In this document: positions 18,782 through 28,023 of the stretch, piece after piece
Position numbering within the stretch: position 1 is the first letter of the stretch
How the letters are laid out: each line of letters opens with the position of its first letter
Source: DASXAI01 sp963728985
Lineage (GTDB): Bacteria; Actinomycetota; Acidimicrobiia; Acidimicrobiales; Ilumatobacteraceae
DNA length: 64,000 nt
Direction: 5' to 3'
Assembly (NCBI GenBank): GCA_963728985.1
Contig: CAVSME010000009.1
Coordinates: forward strand, 62,001-126,000
The notes under the pieces: generated by a model
What the model saw: the letters and a program-made list of their open reading frames with translations, nothing else
Told to the model about the DNA's origin: nothing
The model's database searches: none
Made by a program: the position numbers and the translations under genes

Positions 18782-19728
18782 GCGCCGAGGTGTCCCCGCG
18801 CGGCGTGGCCGAGCGGGCCGCCGTGCTCCGGCGCTTGGAGCTGCTCGTCAGTCGGCGCCTGGACGGCCTCGTGAGCGGCGAGTTCCTCGGCCTGGGCTCG
18901 GGTCCCGGCAGTGAAGCCGCCGGCGTCCGCCAGTACGGGCCCGGCGACGAGGCCCGCCGCATCGACTGGAACGTCACCGCCCGGTCGCTGGCGCCGCAGG
19001 TGCGCACGACTGATCCCGATCGGGAGCTCGAGACGTGGATCGTCGTCGACCGATCGGCCAGCCTCGACTTCGGCACCACGGTGCAGGAGAAGCGCGACGT
19101 GGCTCTCGCCGCCACCGCGGCGTTCGGCCTGCTCTCGCTCCAGGGTGGCAACCACGTGCAGTTCCTGGTGGCCGGGGGCGATGAGCTGGAGCGGCTCCAG
19201 CCGGCCTCGTCGCGCGTCACCGTGATGGCAGCGCTGGCTCGGCTGCACGACGGCGAGCGGGCGCAACGGCCCCCGGCGGCGGGCGCGACGCTGGCCGACG
19301 CGCTCGAGACGCTCGGGCGCCTGCGCCGTCGACGCGGGCGTGTGGTCGTCGTGTCCGACTTCCTCGACGATGGATGGGCACCGCCGCTGCAGGCCCTCGC
19401 CCACCATCACCAGGTGATCGTCGTCCAGGTGATCGATCCGCGAGAGCGCGAGCTGCCCCCGGTCGGCGTGCTCACCGTCGTCGACACGGAGACGGGTCGC
19501 GAGCTGCACGTCCAGACCAGCTCGGCCAAGTTGCGGGCCCGGTACGCGGACGCGGCGCGCGCCCGTCACGAGGCCATCGCCTCAGCGGTGCGGTCGGCTG
19601 GTGCCACCCATCTCGTGCTGGCCACCGACAGCGACTGGGTCGCCGACATCAGCACGTTCGTTCGCAACCAGAACCAGCGACGCTTCGCCCGGCGGGCGTC
19701 GGTGACCGTAGGAGCAGCAGCGGGATGA
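18778..19728 (+). CDS. DUF58 domain-containing protein
   Basis: A 316-residue soluble protein of the DUF58 family, the usual companion of MoxR ATPases. The hallmark is RQYGPGDEARRIDWNVTARS around residues 52-70, followed by a VWA-like fold beginning ETWIVVDRSASLDFG. The role is probably that of an adaptor between the ATPase and the membrane VWA protein. It overlaps both neighbours by 4 bp, so the three are translated together in fixed ratio. Confidence 0.92.
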
Positions 19729-20693
19729 CCTTCCTCGACTCGTGGCGGTTGGTGTTCCTCCTCGTCCCTGTCCTCCTCCTCGTGGCGTACGTGGTGCGCC
19801 AGCGCCAGCGCCAGAAGTACGCCGTGCGCTTCACCAGCGTCGACCTGCTGGCATCGGTGGCACCGCGCCGGCCCGGCTGGCAGCGTCACCTGCCCGCCGT
19901 CGGGCTGCTCGCCGCCATCGTGCTGCTCGTGTTCGGCGTCGCTCGTCCCGCCCAGGCCACCAAGGTGGCCAAGCAGCGCGGCACCGTGATCGTGGCCCTC
20001 GACACGTCCGAGTCGATGGGCGCCACCGACGTCGACCCGAACCGGCTCGATGCCGCCAAGCAGGCGGCCAAGCGCTTCATCGACAGCCTCCCCGAGGGCC
20101 TGCAGGTCGGTCTGCTCTCGTTCGATGAGAACGCGTCGATCGTGGTGTCCCCCACGTCCGACCGGACCTCGGTGATCGCGGGCCTCTCCCAGCTCCAGCT
20201 GGGACCGGGCACCGCGACGGGTCCCGCCATCTCGCTGGCGCTGCAGTCCATCGCCGCTCTGCCCCCTGGCGCCGACGGCCAGCCGGCCCCCGCCGTCATC
20301 GTGCTGATGAGCGACGGCACGCCGACCATCGGCACGGGTGACCTCTCACCCGAGGAAGCCGTGACGCAGGCGACCACCGCGGCGAAGACGGCGTCCGTGC
20401 CCATCAACACGATCGCCTTCGGGACGCCCAACGGCACGGTGAACGTGCAGGGCGAGGACCATCCGGTGCCCGCCGATCCCCAGGCGATGGCCCAGATCGC
20501 CCGGGACACCGGTGGCGAGACGTTCGACGCCGAGACCGCCGATCAGCTGACGGAGACGTACTCCAAGATCGCCACCACGATCGGCTACGACACCGAGCTC
20601 CACGAGATCACGGTGTGGTTCACCGCCTTCGGCCTCGTGGCCGCAGGACTGGCGGCCGTCGCCGCCCTCGTCTGGACCCAGCGCCTGACCTGA
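19725..20693 (+). CDS. Membrane-anchored VWA domain protein (BatA-like)
   Basis: A 322-residue protein with transmembrane helices at about 8-24 and 48-66, a von Willebrand A domain in between and after, and a final helix near residues 298-318. The metal-ion-dependent adhesion site is DTSESMG (D93, S95, S97). This BatA-like layout puts the VWA domain under MoxR/DUF58 control; such operons are linked to envelope stress and aerotolerance in other bacteria, which is knowledge of the family, not evidence here. A strong hairpin follows the gene. Confidence 0.9.
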   Translation: MTFLDSWRLVFLLVPVLLLVAYVVRQRQRQKYAVRFTSVDLLASVAPRRPGWQRHLPAVGLLAAIVLLVFGVARPAQATKVAKQRGTVIVALDTSESMGATDVDPNRLDAAKQAAKRFIDSLPEGLQVGLLSFDENASIVVSPTSDRTSVIAGLSQLQLGPGTATGPAISLALQSIAALPPGADGQPAPAVIVLMSDGTPTIGTGDLSPEEAVTQATTAAKTASVPINTIAFGTPNGTVNVQGEDHPVPADPQAMAQIARDTGGETFDAETADQLTETYSKIATTIGYDTELHEITVWFTAFGLVAAGLAAVAALVWTQRLT

Positions 20694-20745
20694 GGAACGT
20701 ACTGACGCGATTTATCAACCGTGAGCGCACATAACGCGCATCAGA

Positions 20746-20771
20746 TGGGCGGTAGGCACGCCTACCGCCCA
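20746..20771. terminator. Hairpin between convergent genes
   Basis: A perfect 11-bp inverted repeat, TGGGCGGTAGG / CCTACCGCCCA, with a four-base CACG loop. It lies between the VWA gene and the end of the convergent NTF2-like gene, overlapping the latter's last codons. There is no T-run, but the stem is very stable and the position is right for a terminator serving both directions. Confidence 0.6.
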
Positions 20772-21130
20772 CTCATGTCCTGGTACTCGCGGAACTCGGC
20801 CACCAAGCCGGTCGGACCGACGCGCGCCACGACGCACACCGCGGGGATCGTCAGCGGCGTGCCGTCGGGCAGCACCGTCTCCACGCCGTGCTCCTCCACG
20901 AAGCCGTCGGAGAACGTCGCCCGCTTCACGTTCACGTACTTGTGCCACCCGATGCGCTCGTGCAACGTGGCCAGCGCCGGCAGGGCATCGGTGATGCGGG
21001 CGGGCGGGTTGGCGTTCTGTGCCAGCACGCCATCGGGCTCGAAGCACGCCGCGATCGTGTCGATGTCGTTGGCCTCGAAGGCGCGGAACAGCCGCTCGGC
21101 GAGCTCGTCATGGGCGGGGACGTCGGTCAT
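20762..21130 (-). CDS. NTF2-like (SnoaL-type) protein
   Basis: A 122-residue protein with the cone-shaped NTF2-like fold pattern: an N-terminal helix pair (ELAERLFRAFEANDIDTIAA), CFEPDGVL, and a strand-rich second half ending LVAEFREYQDMSGR. The fold serves ketosteroid isomerases, polyketide cyclases and many unknown enzymes; nothing points to one. GAGGAG lies nine bases before the ATG at 21130. A longer form from 21181 is possible but adds unlike sequence. Divergent from the phosphatase gene. Confidence 0.75.
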   Translation of the reverse strand: MTDVPAHDELAERLFRAFEANDIDTIAACFEPDGVLAQNANPPARITDALPALATLHERIGWHKYVNVKRATFSDGFVEEHGVETVLPDGTPLTIPAVCVVARVGPTGLVAEFREYQDMSGR

Positions 21131-21236
21131 GCGGTGTGCTCCTCGATCGGCATGGGCGCGGGCGCCATCTTGCTCGTTCACCCGCCGTTTTCCGAACTTC
21201 GGACCAGGCGCGGGCCACCCCTACAGTGATCGATCC

Positions 21237-21995
21237 ATGACCCAGATCGTGCTGCAAGGCGCCCACAACGTCCGCGACCTGGATGGGCTGACCGCCGGTG
21301 ACTCGTCCACCCGGACCGGTGTGCTGCTGCGTAGCGACGCCCTCGACGCGCTGACCGCCGACGACGTCGAGGTCCTCGTGGACACGTACCACCTCGCGCA
21401 CGTCGTCGACCTCCGCTCCCGGGCCGAGCGCGTCGAAAAGGGCCGCGGCCTGCTGGGTCAGACCACCGTGCGGTACTCCGACCTGGACGTGATCGATGAG
21501 GCGCACCTGGCCCGCCGGCAGAACAACCGCGAGTCATCGTTCGCCGCCGGCGTCCACCCGAACGTGATCATCGCCGACGGCTACGTCGAGCTGCTCGAGC
21601 TGGGCGCACCGGCGTTCGTCGCCGCATTGGAGCGCATCGCCGCCCCCGGAGGCGTTCCCGCCCTCGTGCACTGCGCCATCGGCAAGGACCGCACCGGCGT
21701 GCTCGTGGCGCTGCTGCTCGGTGCCGCCGGTGTGGACCGTGACGCCATCGTGGCCGACTACGCGCTGTCCCATCAGACGATGAGCCACGTGCGCGAGCAA
21801 CTCGAGCAGTCCGAGGCGTTCCAGGCGCTGGCCCGCCAGATCCCGGCGTTCATCTTCGACGCCACGCCGCAGACGATGGAGCTTTTCCTCGATCGCCTCG
21901 ACGCCCGGTGGGGCGGCGCCGCGGGCTACTTCGCGTCGAACGGCGTGCGCCCTGAGCTCATCGACGCGTGGCGCCGCCTGCTCGTCACGGGCTGA
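21237..21995 (+). CDS. Tyrosine/serine protein phosphatase family protein
   Basis: A 252-residue phosphatase of the bacterial dual-specificity type. It starts with the family's NVRDLDGL, has LLRSDALDALTADDV and VDLRSRAERV, and the P-loop HCAIGKDRTG with catalytic Cys146 and Arg152. This loop (HCxxGKDRTG) is shared with MptpB-type phosphatases that can act on phosphotyrosine or phosphoinositides. No signal peptide is present. It ends 4 bp from the convergent SDR stop. Confidence 0.9.
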   Translation: MTQIVLQGAHNVRDLDGLTAGDSSTRTGVLLRSDALDALTADDVEVLVDTYHLAHVVDLRSRAERVEKGRGLLGQTTVRYSDLDVIDEAHLARRQNNRESSFAAGVHPNVIIADGYVELLELGAPAFVAALERIAAPGGVPALVHCAIGKDRTGVLVALLLGAAGVDRDAIVADYALSHQTMSHVREQLEQSEAFQALARQIPAFIFDATPQTMELFLDRLDARWGGAAGYFASNGVRPELIDAWRRLLVTG

Positions 21996-21999
21996 ACTG

Positions 22000-22785
22000 T
22001 CAGCGCGGCATCTGGAAGCCGCCGGAGACGCTGAGCACCTGACCGGTCAGCAGCCGCGCTGGCGCCGACGCCAGGAACACCACGGCGTTGGCGATGTCGA
22101 CCGCCTCCGGGCGCCGGCGCAGCGGCGTGCTCTGCTCGATGTTCTTGATCTGGGCCTCGCCCATCTTGATGTCCACTTGCCAGAGGCTGTGCTCGCCGAT
22201 GGCGTCGGGCTCGGGGATGACGAGACCCGGGCACACCGAGTTGGCGCGGATGCCGTACCGCCCGTACTCCTTGGCGATCGTGCGGGTGAAGCTCATCACC
22301 CCCGCCTTCATGGCTCCGTAGTCCGCCATGCGGAACTCACCGAAGCCGGCGTCGCTGGAGATGGACACGATGGCGCCCTGGCGCCGTTCGACCATGGCCG
22401 GCAGCGCGGCACGCGTGGCATTCAGCGTCGGGAACATGTTGAGGCGGTACGCCTGCTCCCATCGCTCGGGCGAGAGGTCGAGGAAGAACTCGGCGGGGCC
22501 GTTCCACCCCACGTTGTTCACGAGGACGTCGACGGGGCCGAGATCGGACTCGACGGCGGCGGTGGCGGCAGCGGTGCCATCGACGTCGGTGAGGTCCACC
22601 GAGTACGGCGTGGCCTGCCCGCCGGCGCCCTCGATCTCGGCCACCGTTCGCTTGGCCATCGCGTCGTCGCGATCGAGGATGGCGACGCTGGCCCCTTCCG
22701 CGGCGAACTGGTGCGAGATGGCGCGGCCGATGTTCGATGCCCCGCCCGTCACGATGACGACGCGACCGCCGAGCCCCATGTCCAT
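22000..22785 (-). CDS. SDR-family oxidoreductase
   Basis: A 261-residue NAD(P)-dependent short-chain dehydrogenase. Cofactor motif TGGASNIGRAI, the structural NNVGWNG, catalytic Ser in SISSDAGF and Tyr/Lys in YGAMKAG are all present. It is the last gene of a run on the minus strand behind ring-hydroxylating oxygenase subunits, so it could oxidise the cis-dihydrodiol product; this is inference from position. A gap of 32 bp separates it from the beta subunit. Confidence 0.9.
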   Translation of the reverse strand: MDMGLGGRVVIVTGGASNIGRAISHQFAAEGASVAILDRDDAMAKRTVAEIEGAGGQATPYSVDLTDVDGTAAATAAVESDLGPVDVLVNNVGWNGPAEFFLDLSPERWEQAYRLNMFPTLNATRAALPAMVERRQGAIVSISSDAGFGEFRMADYGAMKAGVMSFTRTIAKEYGRYGIRANSVCPGLVIPEPDAIGEHSLWQVDIKMGEAQIKNIEQSTPLRRRPEAVDIANAVVFLASAPARLLTGQVLSVSGGFQMPR

Positions 22786-22817
22786 GACGGAAATCTACAC
22801 CAGGTTAGAACGAGTCA

Positions 22818-23306
22818 TCACAACAGGAACGCCAGGTTGGGCAGGCCGTCGCGCGCCGTCACCAGCTCCACCGTCTTGGCCGCCATGCGCCAGCACCCTT
22901 CCTCCCGCCGGAGCCGGTAGGTGACGTGGCCCGGCCACACGCGCAGGTCACCCGTCGACTGGGCGGCCAGCTCGTAGACCACCTGGTTGGTCGTCACCTG
23001 CATGTCGCCCCCGTCGAGCGGGCGCAGCTCGAGGTTGGTCACCATCCGGCGCATCGGTGACGGCGGCGTCTGGGCGTGACGCAGTCCGGAGTCGAGCTGG
23101 CGGATGCGCGTCGCGAGGCGGGCCCGGTTGTCGTTCACGTACGACAACCGCGTCGCCGGGTCGTAGTCCGCTCGACCGTTGGGCACCCAGTAGTGGAAGT
23201 CGTCGGTCACGAGCGCCTCCCACTCGCTGTAGCGGGACTCGTCGGCCAGGCGGGCTTCCCGGAAGACGAACGCCTCGATCTCGCGCCGCGTCGCCTCGTC
23301 GATCAC
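22818..23306 (-). CDS. Aromatic-ring-hydroxylating dioxygenase beta subunit
   Basis: A 162-residue small subunit of a Rieske non-haem iron oxygenase. The N-terminal helix EIEAFVFREARLADESRYSE, FHYWVPNGR, and the strand-rich NTF2-like core with RLRREEGCWRMAAKTVEL match the family. It holds no metal site but builds the alpha3beta3 hexamer. The GTG start overlaps the alpha-subunit stop (GTGA), so both subunits are made together. Confidence 0.88.
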   Translation of the reverse strand: MIDEATRREIEAFVFREARLADESRYSEWEALVTDDFHYWVPNGRADYDPATRLSYVNDNRARLATRIRQLDSGLRHAQTPPSPMRRMVTNLELRPLDGGDMQVTTNQVVYELAAQSTGDLRVWPGHVTYRLRREEGCWRMAAKTVELVTARDGLPNLAFLL

Positions 23307-24544
23307 GCCATGACGCCGCGGTAGTGGCGCCAGAAGGCGCGGTTGGTGGTCTCGTCGCTGACCTGCGCCGAACGGCGGCCGCGCTCGTCCACGGTCTCGC
23401 GCTCCAGGCCCCGGCTCAGGTCGATCCATCCTCGCCCGGCGGCGAACGCGGCGTGCATGCGCTCGGCGGTGACGGCGTCGTCGGGCACGATGAAACCAGC
23501 CGGTCCCATGGCTGCTTCGGACTGGCGCAGCAGGCGCCGGTTGAACGCCTCGTCGACACCCTCGAACAGCACGGCCGTGTGCCGGTGGATCGTGGCTGCC
23601 GGTCCGACGGGCTCCACGATGGCCACGTTGAGCTCGCCCAGGAACAGGTTCGGGAAGATCATGGCGTGCGGCGGTCCGTCCCACAGCAGGCGCTCGGCTC
23701 GTTCGGCGCCCCGCGCCGCAACGAGCGCGTCGCAGTACGACGCCACCTTCTCGCGGCTGGCCCCCAGCCACGCCAGCTCGCGGCGGTAGCTCGGGCGGAA
23801 GTCGAGCTCGAAGTGGCCGTCACCGAGGTCGACGGCGAGCGACTGGTTGCCGCCCTCCCCGCCGAGCACGGTCTCCTCGTAGTACGTGTCGGGTGCCGCC
23901 TTCACCATCGAGGCGTGCACCCAGTTCAGGTGGTACCCGTCGTTGTCGCTCTCGGGCCACATCTTCCAGTTCGACGCGATCCGATGCCCGATCCACCCGC
24001 CCCGCAGCTGCACCTCGCCCGTGGGCGAGAGGTCGCACAGCCGGTCGATCAGCTCCACGCCGCCGGCGCCGAGATGATCGGCGAGCGGGGGCGCCGTGCC
24101 CGACACGTTGGCGAATACGAAGCCGCGGTAGGCGTCGACCTGCCCGGGCCGGTCGAGCCCGAGGTCGGCCTTGTCACGACGGAACCCGCCCGGATACGGC
24201 ACGCCCTTCAGTGCACCGTCGAGCCCGAAGGTCCACGCGTGGTACGTGCACTGGAACGACGAGCTGGTACCGCACGGCTCCCAGCACAACGCCGTGCCGC
24301 GGTGGGCGCAGCGGTTGGCGAGGACGTGGACGGCACGGCGTCGGTCGCGCACCATGATCACCGGCTCGCGCCCCAGCCGGCGCGTCACCCATTCACCCGG
24401 CTCGGGCACCTCGGACTCGTGGCCCACGAACACCCAGCCGCGGGTGAAGATGCGCTCCATCTCGTCGTCGTAGACCTCGGCGTCGACGTACAGGCGGCCG
24501 TGCACCCGGTCGTCTTCGATGAGGGAGCGATAGTCGACGGTCAT
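23303..24544 (-). CDS. Rieske non-haem iron oxygenase alpha subunit
   Basis: The catalytic large subunit, 413 residues. The Rieske [2Fe-2S] ligands are C79-x-H81 in CAHRGTALCW and C99-x2-H102 in CTYHAW. The mononuclear iron site follows as ESDNDGYHLNWVHAS, giving the two histidines and bridging Asp. Such enzymes add O2 to aromatic rings. No ferredoxin or reductase gene is nearby, so electrons must come from elsewhere, possibly from a shared system. It follows a luciferase-like gene by 14 bp; a TetR gene stands at the head of the operon on the opposite strand. Confidence 0.94.
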   Translation of the reverse strand: MTVDYRSLIEDDRVHGRLYVDAEVYDDEMERIFTRGWVFVGHESEVPEPGEWVTRRLGREPVIMVRDRRRAVHVLANRCAHRGTALCWEPCGTSSSFQCTYHAWTFGLDGALKGVPYPGGFRRDKADLGLDRPGQVDAYRGFVFANVSGTAPPLADHLGAGGVELIDRLCDLSPTGEVQLRGGWIGHRIASNWKMWPESDNDGYHLNWVHASMVKAAPDTYYEETVLGGEGGNQSLAVDLGDGHFELDFRPSYRRELAWLGASREKVASYCDALVAARGAERAERLLWDGPPHAMIFPNLFLGELNVAIVEPVGPAATIHRHTAVLFEGVDEAFNRRLLRQSEAAMGPAGFIVPDDAVTAERMHAAFAAGRGWIDLSRGLERETVDERGRRSAQVSDETTNRAFWRHYRGVMA

Positions 24545-24558
24545 GGCGCCGGCGGGGC

Positions 24559-25629
24559 TCAGCCCCAGCGCTTCAGCTCGGGGATGACCTCCTCGGCGAA
24601 CAACTTCACGCTGGCCTTGGCTTCCTCGAACGGGATGCCGCCGAAGCGGAATGCCGGCGCCGCCTCGAAGTCGCCGAGCAGCTCGCGCCGGGCCCGGTAC
24701 TTCTCGATGATCTGCTCGGGCGTGCCGTAGCAGGTGGCCGACAGGAAGCCGTCGAGGAGACCGGTCATGCCCACCCGGTTGAGCACGGTGGAGGCGCTGG
24801 CGTAGGCCTCGTATCCCTTCGTGGTCTCGAAGTGGCTGCCCATGATCTCGTAGTGCTCGAGCACGCTCTCGAGGTAGGCGGCGATGTAGGTCGGGCCCTT
24901 CGCGGCGGCGGTCTCGGCGTCGGGGGTGCAGTAGACGAAGTCACAGATGAGCGGGGGTGGCGGCTCCTCGTGATGGAGATCGCGGTACATGTCCCGCCAC
25001 TTCTCGATCGACGGGAGACGGCTCTCCCACCGGCGATCGGAGAACATCACCATGGCCGCCTTCAGCTCGGCGGCGGCCTCGATGGAGTCGTCGGAGCTGG
25101 CGACGGCGTAGGTGCGGCCGTCGAAGGTGCGCGACGGCGCCGGCCGGATCGGCGTGCGCGGCTGCGGGTAGTACGGCCCGTCACCCTCGATGTAGCCCGT
25201 CTCGAGGGCCCGCCTCACCATCATCGAGCCCTCGTCGAAGCGGTCGCGGGACTCGTCCATCTCGATGGTGCTGAAGTGGCTGTACTCGCGACGGCTGAGG
25301 CCGCGCCCGAAGCCCAGCCGGAAGCGGCCGCCGGCCACCTGGTCGAGCAGCGCCACCTTCTCGGCCACCCGCAGCGGCTCGTTCCAGGGCATGATGATCG
25401 CCGCCGTGCCGAGGTCGATGCGCTCGGTGCGCCCGGCGATGTAGGCCAGCCACTCGGTGTTGTCCGGGCAGAAGGAGTAGTCGTAGAAGTGGTGCTCCAC
25501 GGCCCAGATCACGTCGAAGCCGAGCTCCTCGGCCAGCAGCGCCAGCTCCGTGTCCTCGGCGTAGACCTGTGCGTCCGTGATGCCGTCCCAGCCCTGGCTG
25601 GAGAAGATGGTCTGGATGCCGACGTCCAT
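24559..25629 (-). CDS. LLM-class flavin-dependent oxidoreductase, first gene of the dioxygenase operon
   Basis: A 356-residue luciferase-superfamily enzyme. DVIWAVEHHFYDYSFCPDN, IDLGTAAIIMPWNEPLRVAE and AGGRFRLGFGRGLSRREYSH are the usual barrel segments. AAGGAG lies before the ATG at 25629. As the promoter-proximal gene of a four-gene run with Rieske alpha, beta and an SDR, it probably oxidises the same substrate or a downstream product. It differs clearly from the other two luciferase-like proteins in the window, so it is not a recent duplicate. Confidence 0.9.
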   Translation of the reverse strand: MDVGIQTIFSSQGWDGITDAQVYAEDTELALLAEELGFDVIWAVEHHFYDYSFCPDNTEWLAYIAGRTERIDLGTAAIIMPWNEPLRVAEKVALLDQVAGGRFRLGFGRGLSRREYSHFSTIEMDESRDRFDEGSMMVRRALETGYIEGDGPYYPQPRTPIRPAPSRTFDGRTYAVASSDDSIEAAAELKAAMVMFSDRRWESRLPSIEKWRDMYRDLHHEEPPPPLICDFVYCTPDAETAAAKGPTYIAAYLESVLEHYEIMGSHFETTKGYEAYASASTVLNRVGMTGLLDGFLSATCYGTPEQIIEKYRARRELLGDFEAAPAFRFGGIPFEEAKASVKLFAEEVIPELKRWG

Positions 25630-25737
25630 TGGCACGCTCCTTGCTGGCTCGGGTCCGAGCATAAATCGAACGGCCTTTAGGAGACGGATCCGGCCCCTGG
25701 AGCGGGGAAGAGCGACCGGGATGGCAAGATCACTGCG

Positions 25738-26340
25738 ATGACCGAGCGGCTGACGAAGTCCGAGCGCACGCGGCAGCGCATCCTCGACGCCGCCGCCCGG
25801 GTCTTCCGCGAGCAGGGCTACGCCAACGCCCGCCTGGCCGACATCGCCGAGCTGGCGGACATGCAGACCGGCAGCCTCTACTACCACTTCGACGGGCGCG
25901 AGGATCTGGTGGCCGAGATCCTGCGGCTGGGCATCGAGACGTCGTGGCAGCACGTGCGCGATGCCGTGGACGCCGTGCCCGCCAGCGGAACGCCGCTCGA
26001 CCGCCTGGAGGCGGCGGTCCGGGCCCACACCCTGGCCGTCCTGGAGATCAGCGACTACGGCTCGGCCCAGGCCCGCATCGTCGGCCAGGTCCCACCCGAG
26101 GTGCTCAAGGGCCACGAAGCCGACCAGCGCCACTACGGCGCCTACTGGAACGACCTCATCAAGGCAGCCGCCGATGCCGGCCAGCTCCGGCCCGGCACTG
26201 ATCTGTTCGTGGCCCGGATGCTCCTGTTCGGCGCTCTCAACTGGACGGCCGAGTGGTACGAGCCCGGCCGGGGCAAGAGCGCCACCGTGGTGGCCGACCA
26301 AGCGGTGGCCATGGTGCTGCACGGCCTGGCTGCGCCGTAA
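25738..26340 (+). CDS. TetR-family transcriptional regulator
   Basis: A 200-residue repressor. The N-terminal helix-turn-helix reads RQRILDAAARVFREQGYANA then LADIAELADMQTGSLYYHF, as in FadR/KstR2-type TetR proteins, followed by an all-helical ligand domain. It is divergent from the luciferase-like/dioxygenase operon with a 108-bp shared gap, so it is the likely repressor of that operon and of itself, released by a pathway compound. No clear palindrome was picked out in the gap. Confidence 0.9.
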   Translation: MTERLTKSERTRQRILDAAARVFREQGYANARLADIAELADMQTGSLYYHFDGREDLVAEILRLGIETSWQHVRDAVDAVPASGTPLDRLEAAVRAHTLAVLEISDYGSAQARIVGQVPPEVLKGHEADQRHYGAYWNDLIKAAADAGQLRPGTDLFVARMLLFGALNWTAEWYEPGRGKSATVVADQAVAMVLHGLAAP

Positions 26341-26361
26341 CTCGGGCGCACCGCAACGGTG

Positions 26362-27417
26362 TTATGACGCGTGGGCGGCGACGGCGGCCTTCACTCGGGG
26401 CACCACCTCGGCGGCGTAGCGCTCCATGGCCGGGGTGAGCACCTCGGGCAGCAGGCCGGGGGCCGATCCCCACGTGACCACGTCGGTGAACCCGTGCTCC
26501 ACGATGAAGTCGGTGAGGGTGGCCACGCACGTGTCGACGTCGCCGATGATGATGTGCTGCGAGATGCGGCCCTCGGTCAGGAAGACCTGCTTGCCGCCCT
26601 GGCCGGCTTCCTCGGCGAAGCGGCCGTAGACCCGCATGCGGTAGCGCTCGGCCTCCCGCAGCGGCGGCCAGTCCCGCTCCGGGTCGTCGGTCACGAGAAC
26701 GCCGCGGATGATGCCGACGCGGTGCGAGTCGGGGTCGAGGCCGGCCTCGCGCGACTTCTCCCGCCACCGGTCGAGCACCAGCGAGCGCACGCCCTGGGGG
26801 AGCACGTGGGTGTCGTAGCGCACCGCCCGGTCGACGCTCTGCGGGCTCGTGGTGGCCGTCCACAGCGGCGGGCCGCCCGGCTGCACGGGTGACGGCGTGA
26901 CCAGCACATCGTCGAACTGGTAGCGCTTGCCGGCGTAGCTGAACCGCTCCCCCAGCCACGCCAGGCGCAGGATGTCGGCGCACTCCTCGGTGAGCGAGAC
27001 CCGTCTCGACACGGGGATGCCGAACGCCCGGAACTCGTGTGGCGCGTAACCGAGGCCGAGGCCGAGTTCCATGCGCCCGCCCGACAGCTGGTCGAGCACG
27101 GCCATGTCCTCGGCCAAGCGGATCGGGTGGTAGAAGGGCGCCAGCGCGATGTCGGTGGAGATGCGCATGCGCTGGGTCACCGCGGCGGCGGCGCCGGCGA
27201 CGGGCACGAAGCTCGGCAGGTACCCGTCCTCCACGAAGTGGTGCTCGCTGAACCACACCAGGTCGAGACCGAGCCCGTCGAGCATGCGCAGCTGCTCGAA
27301 GGTCTGGGCGTAGACGTCCTGCAACGAGTACGAGCTGCCCGGCGGGCAGCGGAAGTCGTGCGCCACGCCGAAGCGCAGCGGCGGGCGCCCGGTGGTTCCT
27401 TCGGTCTGGTCGGCCAT
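26362..27417 (-). CDS. LLM-class flavin-dependent oxidoreductase
   Basis: A 351-residue luciferase-like enzyme. LVWFSEHHFVEDGYLPS, ISTDIALAPFYHPIRLAED, LDQLSGGRMELGLGLGYAPHEF and a C-terminal DVDTCVATLTDFIVEHGFTD place it in the family. The chosen ATG 27417 (MADQTEG) lies just before the first strand; the frame stays open further upstream without family-like sequence. It faces the TetR gene tail to tail. The substrate is unknown. Confidence 0.88.
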   Translation of the reverse strand: MADQTEGTTGRPPLRFGVAHDFRCPPGSSYSLQDVYAQTFEQLRMLDGLGLDLVWFSEHHFVEDGYLPSFVPVAGAAAAVTQRMRISTDIALAPFYHPIRLAEDMAVLDQLSGGRMELGLGLGYAPHEFRAFGIPVSRRVSLTEECADILRLAWLGERFSYAGKRYQFDDVLVTPSPVQPGGPPLWTATTSPQSVDRAVRYDTHVLPQGVRSLVLDRWREKSREAGLDPDSHRVGIIRGVLVTDDPERDWPPLREAERYRMRVYGRFAEEAGQGGKQVFLTEGRISQHIIIGDVDTCVATLTDFIVEHGFTDVVTWGSAPGLLPEVLTPAMERYAAEVVPRVKAAVAAHAS

Positions 27418-27621
27418 GGCGGCACCGTACGGCAGGCGCTGGCCAGGGGGACAAACTGGCACGGGCGATTTCGGTCGCGACAGCGAGCGCGTGCCCGTCG
27501 ACTGATCCGCCGCAGGGAGGCGACGATCGCCGATCACCTCCGCCGCCGCGAGACGATGGCTCTCGTACTGGGTGGTGTACCCCACCTGTTCGACACCATC
27601 GCCCCGGTGATCGTCCCCGGA

Positions 27622-28023
27622 TCAGATCGTCGGCGGCTCGATCCGCTCGATCGTGTCCACCCGGTCGATGGACCGGTCAAAGGAAGCGATCTTGCCGACC
27701 CCGGTGCTCTCGGCGCACGCGACGAGGTAAGCCTCGGCGAAGTCGAGGCGGTCGGTCTCGTACACCTCGATCGCCCGGAGCAGGAGCGCCGGGTCCACGC
27801 ACACGATCGCGTCGAACGCGACGAGCGATCGCACCGCGGAGGCGACCTCGTCGCGAGGCGCTTCGTAGAACGACTCCAACACATACACCGTCTCGGCCGC
27901 GACCAGATCCGTGAGCAACAACTCTCGCTCGGAGCCGAGGTAGGCGGTCGCCCGCGTTGCCAAGTCCGCCGGATCACCCGTCAGATGCCGCACGAGGACG
28001 TTGGTGTCGACGAACGCGCTCAA
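27622..28023 (-). CDS. PIN-domain toxin (VapC-like ribonuclease)
   Basis: A 133-residue PIN domain. Acidic metal ligands are seen in AFVDTNVLVRHL (first Asp), VAAETVYVLE (Glu), DFAEAYLVAC and IASFDRSID. VapC toxins cut tRNA or rRNA when the antitoxin is lost. It starts with TTG at 28023, overlapping the antitoxin stop as TTGA, which fits low, coupled toxin synthesis. The 204 bp downstream, up to the next gene, hold no recognisable feature. Confidence 0.88.
   Translation of the reverse strand: MSAFVDTNVLVRHLTGDPADLATRATAYLGSERELLLTDLVAAETVYVLESFYEAPRDEVASAVRSLVAFDAIVCVDPALLLRAIEVYETDRLDFAEAYLVACAESTGVGKIASFDRSIDRVDTIERIEPPTI

Noticed and set aside
27418..27621. Possible extra gene between the luciferase-like gene and vapC
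   Set aside because: Open frames exist on both strands but none has a family pattern, ribosome site or sensible start.
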